Shown piece after piece: positions 21,138 through 33,020 of a stretch of 55,100 nucleotides of DNA; the first letter of the stretch is position 1; each line of letters starts with the position of its first letter. The notes under the pieces are model-generated. The model made no database searches. It was not told where the DNA came from and saw only the letters and a program-made list of their open reading frames with translations. The DNA comes from Sarocladium kiliense. Taxonomy: Eukaryota > Ascomycota > Sordariomycetes > Hypocreales > Sarocladiaceae. The DNA lies in contig JAUZTG010000037.1 in the NCBI GenBank assembly GCA_030734395.1, positions 1 to 55,100 on the forward strand, written 5' to 3'. A program made the translations under genes and the position numbers.

Positions 21138-22903
21138 TTACACAAACAGCTTCTCCGCCTCCAACAGGCCTTCTGATACTTGCCTCGAAGGGTGGGCCGG
21201 CGCCATGATCTGGGATTTGATGAATACCACATGCTCCAGCAGCTCAACTGCCTCCTTCACCTGCCCATTGGCTTGATACGCGATGGCGAGAGCGTGTTGC
21301 GATGCCAGTCTATCTGGGTGAGTCTCCGCTAATGTCGTCTCCTTCACCTTGACCACGTGCTGGAGCAGCTTGACCGCCTCCTTTACCTGCCCATTGGCTC
21401 GATACGCGATGGCGAGTGCGTGTTGCGATGCTAGTCGATCTGGGTGATTCACCGCCAACGTCGTCTGGTGCACCTTGACCACGTGCTCAAGCAGCTCGAC
21501 GGCCTCGCCAATCCGTCCCTCCACCAGTAAGCATCGTCCAGCCCAGTATCCCAACTGGCAACCCCCCTCCCCCATCCTCCTCCCTGGCTGCTAACTTGAA
21601 TCGCCTTCAGTACATGCGGCATGTACTTCCGCCACGCCTCACGATTATCCCAGTCGGCTGATTGAAACCCCGTTGTCAGATGACTTATAACGTCCCGCTT
21701 CGCTCGCTCGGCATCGCCTGAGCGACTCACCCATTCTTGAGCAGCAAGATGGACCAGGCTGTGCATGTCCAACATCTCGCCGTCCTCACGCCGATACAAG
21801 AATGCGTATCCGCACAGCGTTCCAACAGCATATTCCAGGCTCTGATTCGTTCTTATCGGTGGGAGCAGGAATTGCACGCGGTTCGATGTGCGACAAGAAC
21901 GACAAGAGCTCCACGGCTGTCACATTATGCTTTTGGATCTGTTCAAACGAGATAAGCCACGTACTTGCTACCGCGTGCGGTCCGGGAACTCGCGACGCAA
22001 CAGGCCAATCGCTTCCTTGTCGACATCGCGAAGGAGTGAGAGATACTTTGACACCGATGTCTTGTTCGTACTTATATATGCTGCCGCCTGCGAGATGGCC
22101 AGCGGGAGAAACGTGAGCCTGCTCAGTAGCTCTGTCACCACTTCGTGATCCGCCCGGACTCCCGGGAGAAGCTTTTTCAGGAAATCTTTTGCCTCAACCT
22201 CGCTCATCTCCTCAAGCTCCTCAATGCCGTCCGCAACGGCCTGCGCGACATCCATCGCGCGAGTGGTGAACAGGATGCAGCCGCTTCCATTCTTTGGAAG
22301 ATATGTGTAGACTCCCTCTGAACCCATGATAGCGGCCACATCATCGGCATTATCAACAATAAGAAACCATCGGCCGGATACCCGCGACTCGAGGTACCCC
22401 TTCACCACCTTCCTTGCGTCTTCTGTTCTAGATGTCGAGAGTCTCACATTCTCAACTATGTCCGTGCAGAACTGCTCAAAAGCGGCCATGCTCAGTGCCG
22501 AAAGCCAGAACACCGACCAGCCTGGCTGAGTCCTAGCATGGTCCGCGATGTGCAGCGCTACTTGCGTCTTGCCGACCCCGCCGAGTCCGGCGATGGCTAC
22601 AGAGTGTAGGCAGCCATCGTCGGATAGGCAGTTCTTGAGGCGTCTGAGGATGCCGTCGCGACCCACGAAGCGTTTGTTCTCGGAGAAGGGGACGATGAAG
22701 TGCGGCCCATGTAAGGGACCGGGAATTTCTATGCGTTCTAGATCGAGCCACCTCAAGTTAGCCGATCATGCTATATGAACACGTTGGTAGCTCCACGACG
22801 CACCAGGAGGGGCATGATGATGGAATTCCGAGTGGTAGCTGTTCCCAACATGTACGCGGCTGCGACCGGCAGCATTTACATCGTTGGCTGATACCGTGCT
22901 CAT
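21138..22903 (-). pseudogene. Fungal NLR: NB-ARC plus TPR, frameshifted
   Basis: A likely first exon (22903) encodes MSTVSANDVNAAGRSRVHVGN; an intron with a GCTAAC branch site leads into ERIEIPGPLHGPHFIVPFSE. The NB-ARC part is complete: P-loop GLGGVGKTQVALHIAD, Walker B WFLIVDNADD, GCILFTTRA and LPLAISQAAAYI. Next, WLISFEQIQKHNVTAVELLS, RTNQSLEYAVGTLCGYAF with DMHSLVHLA, and at least three TPR units (DRLASQHALAIAYRANGQ, KEAVKLLQHVVKVKETTLA). These blocks need frame changes near 21975, 21870 and 21560, the last in a G-run. Intact homologues act as STAND-class switches in non-self recognition. No N-terminal effector domain is present beyond a ~45-residue Gly/Asn-containing leader. Confidence 0.82.
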
Positions 22904-23869
22904 TTTGCGACTAGAAGCTCTAATCGAATGCCACTGCGCCTCATTTGAGTAAATAATGTTCGCGATCGTATATCCAAACCGTCAGCAGTCATCGTTCACT
23001 TCCCTGTTGGGAACATGGTAAGGATGAAATGCCTGGCAGGAGGGCTTTGGTTCGGCTGTGTTCACCGCGGGGCAGTCGCCTCCAATCATCGACAAGCTCA
23101 AGGTGCGCGTATTTCACGTGATTTCTCGGTTGAGCTGACGATGATGATCTGAATTGCTATCAGCTGAGACTGAGACTCTGGTTGCGAGAACAACACGCTA
23201 GTCCGTAGATCATAGACGGTGTCTGCGCGCCTCACCTGCCGAATCTCGACAGCCAATTTGCCATGTATGACGGCCACATACAACATTACCTCCTCATGCA
23301 AGCATGAAGATAACAACGGTCCGATCCGTCTCCGTGCGATCAGGACCCTAGCGCCATCGAAAGTCATCCACTTGATGCAGGGCATTTTACTCGTGATAGT
23401 GTCAAACCGCCATTCTCGGATGCGGGGTTGAGTTGACAAGGGCTACCGAGACGCAGAGTAGGAGGAGTCACGTGGCATTCCGCCATTTCTGAGCTGCAGG
23501 AGCGAGTCATGCTCTGCTCAAGTGTTGCACGATTGACTCTGCTTAGTTTTGGATTGTGCGAGATCAACTGAGGCAAGATATTCCAGGGTATGTAACGAGC
23601 CAGGTATGGTTCTTGTTATCGGGATACTACTTGTTAGATTTGAATGACATGGGTACGAAACTCCCCCAGAACTGTTGTTTTCTCAAGGCTGAGCTCCACA
23701 GGCAGTGCGGAGGTATGAATAGCTCATGAGGAGACGAGCTCTCGGGCAAGTTTAATAAGTTGTATACGCTCAATGTGTGCTATATGCATTCATATTATAC
23801 ATATTTATGTGGTATAGATCTATGCCACTACTATGCATGGCTCTTTAGCTTAAGCCTCAATCTCCAAGA
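22904..23869. other. Intergenic, about 1 kb
   Basis: Contains the 5' side of the NLR gene and the 3' side of the Zn2Cys6 gene. A minus frame 23439-23098 (113 codons) shows no family or splice context and I do not call it. Confidence 0.5.
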
Positions 23870-25420
23870 TCATGGAGGAATCCAACCCAGTTCCTGGATA
23901 GGCCACTGGATCCACAGCTTGTACTCATCGTCAAGCGAGTTCCAGATCCTCTCCATTAAATGCGTAGCCCAGCCGTCAAGCCACCACTGATTCTCCAGCT
24001 TCTTCAACATAACCAAGAAGTGCGCGTAGATAGTCATTGCCTCCTGATGGGGCGCTGAACCACGAAGGAGCGGAATGAAGTCTTTGGCAGCGTCCCATTG
24101 CCAGACAAATATATCCCATGCTTCGAGCGCAGGCGCTATCTGTTGTTGGGCGGATGTCGGCGATGAGGGGTTAGAAATGGAGTCTTCCCTATCTTGTCCG
24201 GTTCCGTTCGACGCGTGTGGCATCAGGCGCACAAGTGCATTTCGTAAATGATCAATGACACTGTTGTATATCGAAAGCAGCCCGGGATCTGTGCATGATC
24301 GATTGACAGCAGCTTGCAAATGAACCATCAAAGGGCTACCTTTCCCTCGAAAGTCACCGTAGAGCACTCTCCAACGTTGTCTCCCATAGGAGAATAAGGG
24401 ACTCAATGTGCCCTTGTAAGCCGTCGGATTGAGGACTTGTAGGATGGGTTCAGCATTTCGGAGCATAGTCAACCAGCTGGGAACGATAGCGTCGCCCATT
24501 ATCAGGGAGTTCTGGTCCTGCTTTGGTGAACCAAGCGCTGTATTCAGTGAGCAACGAGCCCAGAAGGGAAGACACAGCGGTATGTGGCGTACCAAAGAAC
24601 ATGGTTAAAACAGCGAACAAATGTAGATGTTCGCAGTCCTCGCGCGTGAGGCGATCCGATTGATCCATCCGAGAAGTTGCTAGGCGAGAGGCAACTTGGT
24701 AATGACCCAGACCGACATTGATGTAATAGTCCTTCTTATCATGGCGGAAATGCGCCAGGTGAAGTGCCGAAAGCGCGAGTATTGTGCGCATGAGAAACTG
24801 ACAGTCGAAGGCCATGTTGATCGCTGTAGTCTTGAGCATGTGACGAAGACTTGGGTCGCTGGAGAGTGTGCTGTAAGTGAAGGTCGTGAAGTTGTGCAAA
24901 AGCTGCAGGTCAATCATGTTAAGATCGCCACCATCATGCCGGTCAATGTGGAAGGGGCTGGGTGAAAGGGAACGCGGTTGCTGAACAGGCGTAGCCCGCT
25001 GTGGCTGAGGGATGCTGAAGCTATCACGGAGTAGAGGACCTGGGGCTGTCTCGCCTTGCACGAGAACGAAGTCGCAAACAACGGCATGCTTAATGCAATT
25101 GCCACAGGAGGGATGCTGCTCATCGCACTAGGCGCTAATCAGTCCCGGAAAACACATAATATGCACACTTTAACGACTCCTGAAGACGTCAGAGGAGAGA
25201 GAGCAAAACGTACCTTGACTTTGCGGCGCTTGCAGGTGCGACACCCTCTCTTCGACTTGGCGTGCGACCGCCTAGATAAGAGAGGCAGCGACCCAGCTGT
25301 AGCAGGCGTGCCTGGTGTGTTGTCAAACGCGAGAGGCCTGGGCGAGCCGTCTTGATCCGGTTGCCGCGCAATCGGAGAACGGCGCTGAGTGGCCGTTCTG
25401 GGGTGCCTATGGGCGGGCAT
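23870..25420 (-). CDS. Zn2Cys6 fungal transcription factor
   Basis: Exons 25420-25214, 25127-24593 and 24537-23870 join in phase and give 469 residues. The 86 bp first intron splits the zinc cluster: GCRTCKRRKVK in exon 1, CDEQHPSCGNCIKHAVVC in exon 2, together Cx2Cx6Cx6Cx2Cx6C. The second intron (55 bp, GTACGC...ATACAG) rejoins MFFALGSPKQ and leads into the C-terminal regulatory region with the helical signature of this class (LALSALHLAHFR in exon 2). The start at 25420 gives a Pro/Arg-rich leader. It should be a nuclear DNA-binding regulator. The RTA1-like gene lies just upstream in the same direction and may be a target. No break seen. Confidence 0.9.
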
Positions 25421-25813
25421 TTGCTTGCGTTGAGTGTGAAAAGCCAGCACAGCGCGAAGAGGGAGAAGGCGACAGAGAGACCCTTCGCAAATATCGGGCA
25501 AACCCGAAAAACTCGGCTGACCTGCCTGGGCTTTTGCCGATCGACCCACTTTTGCGATGTGTGGGCCCTGGCTGGTCTTGTGATCTCGGATTTCTCGCGT
25601 TTTCCGTGAAGTGGGCAGAACTCACAAAGTGCATCGATCATCAGGAACACCCCGCCCTGGGACTTTGGGAATTTGGGAAATAAGATACCCAAGGTTTATC
25701 ATTAATCTATCTATCTCATCGATGCACAACAAAAGAAACCCGGTGTCGGATGCTTCCTTCATCGGGAAGGGTGCCGTGACAGACAACGTTGAGTGCGCAA
25801 AGGTCGGGCGCGC

Positions 25814-26741
25814 TTATGTCGTTGGCTTTCTGTTGATCATTTCGGACTCTTCCAGACCGGCGACACCATCTCTGTGTTTCAGAGTTCGTTTGATCTTGTG
25901 AGGGTAGCGCCAGAAGAACCAGGCCATGGTCAGTGCCATTAGCGAAGCATCGAAGACGTAAACACCCCATTCAACGCTCAGAAGATAGCCATCAGTGCCC
26001 ATGACATACTCCGCAACTCGGAAGATATTTCGAACCATGACAAAAGCAGATGTTATGTAGAGCATGTTCAGTGTCTGCTGCCAGGGAACATCAATTGCCC
26101 GGTCTGTGGTGTGCGAATCACGGCGAACTCGGTGATTGAAGATGATGATGGTGATGATGAAGACGGCAAAGATGACGATTTGGAAGATCAGGCCTCCAAC
26201 AATTATGTTGGATCCCATCTTTGGGTCGATGTCTGACTTTCCGTTGCCGGCTTGAATCCGCAAACCTGCCCCGCTGGACTGAACAATGAAGCTGAAGACA
26301 TCGCCGAAGACGAAGATGCGAGTGAGCCATCGAGCGGCAATGGGCGAGTGTTTCCGGCCTTGCACGGCAACCACAACCCGACTGAGAGTCATGTATAGGG
26401 ACGCGGCGAATAGGATGGGAGCGAGGAGAAGAAGTGTCGACTGGATAACGTATGGCATGAGTTCCCCTGTTTTGTCATGGGCCATTGCTCTTCCGACGTA
26501 TCCCACGATCTCGACTACCAAGGCTCCAATTAGATTTCCGAAGTTCTCCAGAGGATCTTGTCACGGACTTACAGACTCCTCCCACAACCATGGGAATACC
26601 GAACCAAACGCGGTGCCTGAACATGCGAATGCTGTGACCTAATGTCACGAGCGAGAAGATAACGACAAAGGCAATGGCTGCCGGCAAAGATGGCACATAA
26701 TGCCATAGAGGATAGCCATTGTGAAGCTCCAACTTGGCCAT
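25814..26741 (-). CDS. RTA1-like seven-transmembrane protein
   Basis: Exons 26741-26573 and 26523-25814 (49 bp intron, GTAAGT donor) give 292 residues. Several hydrophobic helices alternate with short loops: PAAIAFVVIFSLVTLG, YVIQSTLLLLAPILFAA, FVFGDVFSFIVQSSGAG (the QssGaG signature of RTA1 proteins), IFQIVIFAVFIITIII and ASLMALTMAWFFWRYP. Members sit in the plasma or internal membranes and are tied to lipid translocation and resistance to toxic compounds such as 7-aminocholesterol. C-terminal basic tail (KIKRTLKHR). The neighbouring Zn2Cys6 factor and the sterol-type glycosyltransferase on the other side fit a lipid or xenobiotic role. Confidence 0.92.
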
Positions 26742-27460
26742 GATGGCTTGGTATACGTTGCAAAAATAGGGTTGAGAGAAGAAAGGGAAAGCCAAGGGAA
26801 AGCCAAGGGAAAGCCAAGAGAACGTGCGTGCTTGGGTAGTGAGATGAGTCAAAGGATTGGACTGTGGGGATTTATATAAATTCATGAGTAGATGGAACCT
26901 GATCTCCATATTTCCCAGAGTAGATGCAAATGTCCCAACGTTCTCGAACTCTGTCATTCATCAGAAAGGGGCTGCGAGGTAAGTGTGTTGCCAGGAACAA
27001 AACTCGGGTTCGGGTTCGGATTCCTTAGCGCGGCTCTAGTGTGGAGCCGACTCTCCGCTCGTAGTCGAGTACCCCACTTGGGCTCAACACCATCAAACCT
27101 AAGTGAGACAGGGCAAGGCGGGTTTCAATCCTCTGCGAGAATGCCGAATAATGCGAGATCTGATCGGAGAGTCCTCGGAAAGTCATGGCACAGCCTTACG
27201 CCAGGGCGAGGCGACCTGCTGCTGACGCACTGCACATAAAATTGGGACCTCGAAAAGGGGGAAAAGTTTGGGATCTTGCATTATAAGCTTTAAGGGACTC
27301 GGAGCTAAAAGTCAACAGATCGCCAAATTTAATCAGATATGAAGTACAGGCACACCCTTGCCAGCCTCATCCCCTCATACGCCATCCCTACCATTAGTTC
27401 CGACCTCATCGATATGCCACGTTATTGGCGCGACAACTAGAGGAGGAGTCATTCCCTTCG
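26742..27460. promoter_or_regulatory. Divergent promoter region RTA1 / GT28
   Basis: About 720 bp between two divergently transcribed genes, able to drive both. It holds an 11 bp unit (GGGAAAGCCAA) repeated about three times at 26784-26818 in the RTA1 leader, and a TTCGGG pair near 27005. No coding frame is supported. Shared regulation is inferred from layout only. Confidence 0.5.
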
Positions 27461-30299
27461 ATGGATTCAGAACCTTTGGAAAAGAACCGTCAACCTTACC
27501 ATTCACAGCCATCAATGGATTCATTCGCATCCTACGACGCGCCACCGAGATACTCGGAGCTTCCCGACGCTGCCAATGACTTCGTGCATCTTGGAGGTAA
27601 GCCGCTCTCATTCAACCGCAATAACCTGCCCCGAGTGACCAAGTATTGATTGAGCTGCAGATAATGGCCGAGTTGCCGTCGACCTCAACTCCAATCTCTA
27701 CCGCACGCTGTCCAAACTTCAATATCGCAAGAGCTCCTACATCAAAGGAGACGGGCCGCCGCCCGAGTCGGTGTACAGCGAACAACGTCAGAACTCCATC
27801 TGCTTGAACATCGTCATCCAAGTAGTTGGGAGTCGAGGCGATGTTCAGCCCTTCCTGGCACTCGGATGCGAGCTTCGCAAACACGGCCATCGTGTACGTC
27901 TAGCGACACATCCTGTTTTTCAAGACTTTGTTCTCAAAACGGGACTCGAGTTCTTCAGCATCGGCGGCGATCCAGCTGAGTTGATGGCATACATGGTCAA
28001 AAATCCAGGGCTGATACCAAGCCTCAAAAGTCTTCGCGCTGGGGATATCCAGACGAAGCGTAAAATGGTGGCAGCAATGCTCGAGAGGTGCTGGGCGTCG
28101 TGTATTAGCCCTGATCCTATTAGTGGGCAGCCATTTGTGGCTGAAGCCATCATCGCTAACCCCCCAAGCTTTGCACACATACATTGTGCCCAGGCGCTCG
28201 GAGTCCCGGTGCATCTCATGTTTACCATGCCTTGGACGAGCACTGTGGAGTTTAGCCATCCACTTGCCAACATTATCAACAAGGAGCGATCGCTCGCATC
28301 GCGCGAATCCGCAAATTACATGTCATACCTCGTGGTTGAATGGATGACCTGGCAGGGGTATGTTCAAGTGCAACGCTTCTTGATGCTCGACACCTTGCTG
28401 ACCCTTGGACCTGCAGCCTTGGAGACATAGTTAACTCATGGCGAGTCGGCCTTGGCCTCGAAGAGGTCCATTTCTCAGAAGGTCCACTGTTGGCAGAAAC
28501 GCTCAAAGTTCCCTTCACGTATTGTTGGTCTCCGTCGCTGGTACCGAAGCCCAAAGACTGGGGACATCATATAGGTATGTGTGGTGAAAAGGTAAACGGC
28601 ATTGCAAAGGCTCACTAGAATTCGAAGATGTCTGCGGGTTCTTTTTCCGCGAAACACCGACATACCAACCCGAGCCCGATCTGTCCAGCTTCTTGCGGAG
28701 CGGAGATCGACCTGTCTATATCGGGTTCGGCAGCATCGTGATTGACGATCCTGCTGAGCTGACCAACATGATTATGGAAGCAGTCGAGGCGGCTGGTGTG
28801 CGAGCCATCATATCCAAGGGCTGGAGCAACTTGGGTGCAGGCTGCAAGTCCAATCCGAATGTTTTCTTCCTGGGCGATTGCCCCCATGAATGGCTCTTCC
28901 AGCATGTCTCGGCCGTAGTTCACCATGGTGGGGCGGGCACGACTGCTTGCGGCCTTCTCAACGGCAAGCCCACTGCGATTGTACCCTTTTTTGGAGAGTG
29001 AGTTCCGCCAGATCCATCGTTGAGTCTCCAGCTGACCATTGTAGCCAACCATTCTGGGGGGATATGGTAGCCGCAGCGGGCGCAGGGCCGAGCCCGATTC
29101 ACCACAAGAATCTCAATGCAGGCAATCTGACAGAGGCTCTGCGGTTATGCCTGAGAGAAGAGACTTCGGTTGCAGCAAGAGGGATTGCCGAACGTATGAA
29201 CAGCGAATCAGGAGTTCGGCGCGCAGTAGCAAGTTTCCATGCAAATCTGCCGCTGGCGACCATGCGCTGCCAGATATTCCCGAACCAGCCAGCCACATGG
29301 GTGTTGAAGAAGGGAAACAAAGAGATCAGGCTGTCTAAGAAAGCTGCAGGGGTCCTAGTGGCAGAGTCTCGATTGAATTGGAAAGACCTCAAGAGGTACG
29401 GACTTGTTGCCGCATAGAGGCCATTTCACTTACAAGAACAGGTATGAGGCAAAAAGCACAGTAATTGACCTGAGGCGTTTTGATCCTCTTACAGCAACCA
29501 CATCATCTTTGCTTACAACTGGTGCGGGTATGGTCGGATCCGCAGTAGACATTGTTGCCAAACCCATCCAAGCATTCCATGGTGCCAAAACAGCTACGAA
29601 TGTTGATGCAACGGTGCCAAAGCAGGACGAGAGCCAGGAACAAGAAGATCATCCGACCTACGGTAGATCGGCAGCTTTGACTCTTCCCGCAACCTCCACC
29701 CAGAGAGAAGAACGATCCGCCCTTGCAACAGCAGTCATGGGGTCTGCTGGCGGAGTTGGCGGGTTCTTCAAGCACTTTGCGAAGGGCATGTATCTGGACA
29801 TGCCTATGGCCGTGACGGAGGGTATGCGCAATGCACCTCGTCTATACGGAGGCGAAGTCTACCAGCCGGGGCCGATCAATGATTGGACATCAGGAGGCGT
29901 CGCAGCTGGCAGGAACTTTAGGCATGGGATAGTGGAGGGCATTGGGGGGTTAGTCATGTCGCCCATTAGGGGTGCCCAACATGGCGGGGCGGCTGGAGCC
30001 TTTAAAGGGGCTGGTGTTGGGTGCTTGAACATGGGAACAAAGGTTACCTCAGGTGAGACTCATTTCCCCATCTGATTCCTTCAGTGGCTCTTGCTGACAT
30101 GCTATGAGGTTTTCTTGGGCTTGTTACCTTCACAGGGCAAGGCGTATATAAGAGTATCTACACGGCAACGCATCGGGGGGTGCGAGATGCTATAGGGGTT
30201 GCAACACGAGATGAAAGTGAGCGCTCGGCACGAATGCCAGAAGGAGTCAATGATAAAGATTTTGTCCTGCAGCAATATGCGACTTTGCTTGGCGAATGA
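27461..30299 (+). CDS. GT28 sterol-type UDP-glucosyltransferase
   Basis: Seven exons (27461-27596, 27661-28357, 28417-28574, 28619-28997, 29045-29395, 29442-30052, 30136-30299) join in phase and give about 831 residues with no internal stop. The N-terminal nucleotide-sugar fold starts with NIVIQVVGSRGDVQPFLALG; the donor-binding end carries VVHHGGAGTTACGLLNGKP (about residue 430) and then QPFWGDMVAAAGAGPSPI. This is the signature of family-28 UDP-glucose:sterol glucosyltransferases. PH and GRAM domains of Atg26 are absent. The C-terminal ~250 residues are Gly-rich with FKHFAKGMYLDMPMA and may associate with membranes. Predicted to glucosylate a sterol or similar lipid alcohol at a membrane face. 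It is divergent from the RTA1-like gene. Confidence 0.93.
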
Positions 30300-30586
30300 G
30301 ACACCCCGACTATTCATGCTGAGTGTAGAATGCGGAAAGGGTACGAAGGGTCGACAATGTGCAAAAGTCGAGAACAGCAACTTCTTGTCACTGCAAGAGC
30401 AGAGAATGAAGACGAATGCCTCTTTTATACGTATTTTAGATATAGACTGCACAAATCGAGACATGACTATATCATGAGTGCCCTAGCGTATGTTCGGCTT
30501 CATGCTTTTGAAGTGGGAAGCTCCTAAGATATCTGACCACAAGAGAGCCTGGACACTATTCATATCGATCCCAACGCCGTCTAGCG

Positions 30587-31618
30587 TTATGTCTGGATGA
30601 TGATACCAGAGTGCATGTCCCTCAGCTGGGTTGCATACGAAGACCCTTTCCGCGTGGTAAGATCAGTGGCTTTCCTGATGAGGCTCACCGTGTTCAGGAT
30701 ATCATCCAAAGTTACAGTAGCGTTCTTCTTATGCCAACCAAGTTCGTTGGGCAGTCTCTCGTTCTCTGCATAGTGAGTTAGTGATAATACAAAGACCCAG
30801 GGGAGAGCGCGCACGTACCGAAAAAGTATGCTACCAAGGTCCTGCTGACCTCTCCAGTCTCGAGGCTGCCAAATGCAATGATCGGGGCGGCAACTTCGCC
30901 GAGACTGAATTCATCCATCTTCGCCGTAAACTTGTATTCAGGGTTTAGGGCTCTCGACTCGAGCTGCCGGAACAGTTTGCTATTCGCTAACATCAAGGGA
31001 GTGATTGTCTCTCTCGTCCACCAAGCCTTGCTAGCGTCAAAGACGGTCTGGTTGAACTCGAAGTTGTTGCCGAAGAAGGCATCACTCCGACTGTATGCAT
31101 GTATAAGATCAAGTCAGCCAGCGGGAGAGAAATACAACTAAAAATAGGATCTTGGACTGACCTGAGACTGGCATCGTGTTCCAGAACATTGTGAACTTGT
31201 AAGTGGCCCCTGTTCGCGTTGTTAACAAGATATCACCGGTATGGTTCAGATTTAAGTCTCTCACAGTGTAAAGAACGTTGCATTGGGTTCAGGGTTCGCA
31301 TGGATAGCTTGGTCGAACATGAGGCTTGCAAGATCTGCATCGAAGTTGAGGCCGGCACCAAGACCGACAATAGCGTTCTCCCTGGTGATGTTTCTGCCGT
31401 CACGGGGCAGGAAGCCGTGGTTGGCAAGTGTGTTCATCATAGGACAGGGACCACGGACTAGTATCGTAAACGTCAAGCTGTGCTGTAGTATTTTCGTGGA
31501 GATAAGACCCACGGGCATTCTTGTCGGGTTCGGCCCATTCGCCAAATGCATATCCATGGCAGGCTCTGGCCAAGACTAGTGGAACAAGCACTGCACTTAG
31601 TTGAACAGGGGACTTCAT
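30587..31618 (-). CDS. Heme-thiolate peroxygenase (chloroperoxidase/UPO family)
   Basis: Exons 31618-31513, 31457-31265, 31209-31162, 31090-30819 and 30765-30587 join in phase: 265 residues, the size of short UPOs. A signal peptide (LSAVLVPLVLARACHG) is followed by the heme-ligating RGPCPMMNTLANHGFLPRDG, then NVLEHDASL (the EHD box of the family) and RSDAFFGNN. All five exons are needed to assemble the EHD box, which sits on a 48 bp exon. The enzyme should be secreted and use hydrogen peroxide to oxygenate or halogenate organic substrates. Intact. It converges with the GT28 gene (stops 287 bp apart). Confidence 0.93.
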
Positions 31619-33020
31619 GGTGTATTTGGGAATGGAGTAGAACACGCTTTGATGGTAGCGTAGTAGGGTGGATGCTTCATGCAGGGCAACTGAGCTCCTA
31701 TTTATATACCGGACTGGAACTTATGGGGTAGCATCGATTTCACTACTGTCTCCTTCCTCAAGCAGGTGGGTGTGGCCCACCAGAGGCGATCCGGCCAATA
31801 ACGACATAGTTTTTACGAAGATGGCAAACACGAATGGCCCCGAGGAAACAAGTCTTCCGAAAGGCAGTCTTCCTCATATCGGGCTCAATTGCCGGAGCTA
31901 ATGATAGTGGCAGACCACCCTTTCCGTGGCAGGCTAGGCCCGCCAACAGTGTAGGAAAGTAATCTGACAAGGCACAGAAATAGGTATGATGTTCATCGAT
32001 GAGCCTCCGTAGCGCATCACTTCTTCTTACGTAGACGGCAAGCCTAACGTACAGGGCATCTCTATGAGCATCCTGTTCGTGGCCGCTATCCTAGGAGTTT
32101 CTTCTTGTTGAGCTCTCATGCTTGCGATCGTAAGTCTAATCAATACTACAACTAGACGAGTACTTTTAACGCGTGGAAGCATCCACCCGCTTCTGAAAGG
32201 AGTCGACCCACAGCTCATATCGCAGTGGTGTTGTTTGCGGGCAACGCTTAAACATGGGGCGAGAAACCCGAGCTTTGTTCAGCCCGAACCGAGGAAGCCG
32301 AATAACCCGAGATTCTCCATCGAGATCCCTTGTGGGTCGGCCCACTGAGGGGGGATCTTAGCAAAGTCGCTAAATATAGGAGGCCAAGCATCGTCTCGTC
32401 AAGGACGTTATCCACCCAAGAGTTGCTAGACTAAGTGCGTTTTTTTCTGAGACGGATTTGGTTTAGTTGGATGGGTAGGACACCCGGCTTTGCGCAGCTA
32501 CCTCTATAGTCATCCCCGACAAACCTTACCGTCCAAATCCGTTTCGGGCGTGGAACCTGAGCTGGCGCTGCTTTAACCTGAGCAGAATGTGATATAGGGG
32601 TGAGCCAGGGTGATCAAAGCCTGAGCTGAGCGCTTAGCCCTGTTTCAGTCCCCTGCTGGAGCTACCGCACAGTTGCTAACACGGAGTGCTGTACTGTGTG
32701 CTACGCCCCAGGCACAAACCCCGCCTCCAGGCTGCAGGCGTACATGAAATCCAACAGCCCCGGCTCCGGGCGCCAGGCACAGTGGTTCCCCCCGGGGGTG
32801 CCCATTTCCTCGGCGAGGAACTTGGGAACAGAAATAGCAATGTACTTCGCATGCAGCATCATGAATCCAGAGGCATGGCACCACTCCAGTCGCCTGTACC
32901 CCTAGGCCGGGAAGCTGGCAACGCTGGAGAAAGATACTCTGCAATGATTGAGCAAGTTTAAGATAGATCATCGTGAGCCAAACCCGTATGAAATGCCCTG
33001 GTCGATCATAGATACTCATT
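31619..33020. other. Intergenic, GC-rich island inside
   Basis: No recognised gene. A GC-rich block at about 32690-32910 is open in several frames on both strands (for example 32696-32905 plus) but matches nothing I know; it may be a transposon scrap. CTGAGC units recur at 32555-32640. Confidence 0.5.

Noticed and set aside
24450..24600. Frameshift in the Zn2Cys6 gene
   Set aside because: A 55 bp intron (24592-24538) with proper borders joins both frames in phase and yields the expected ALGSP text.
27000..27020. TTCGGG repeat as telomere-like sequence
   Set aside because: Only two units and not the TTAGGG motif; no array.
32645..33019. Long minus-strand open frame over the GC-rich block
   Set aside because: All frames of the GC-rich block are open; residues resemble no family and composition alone explains it.
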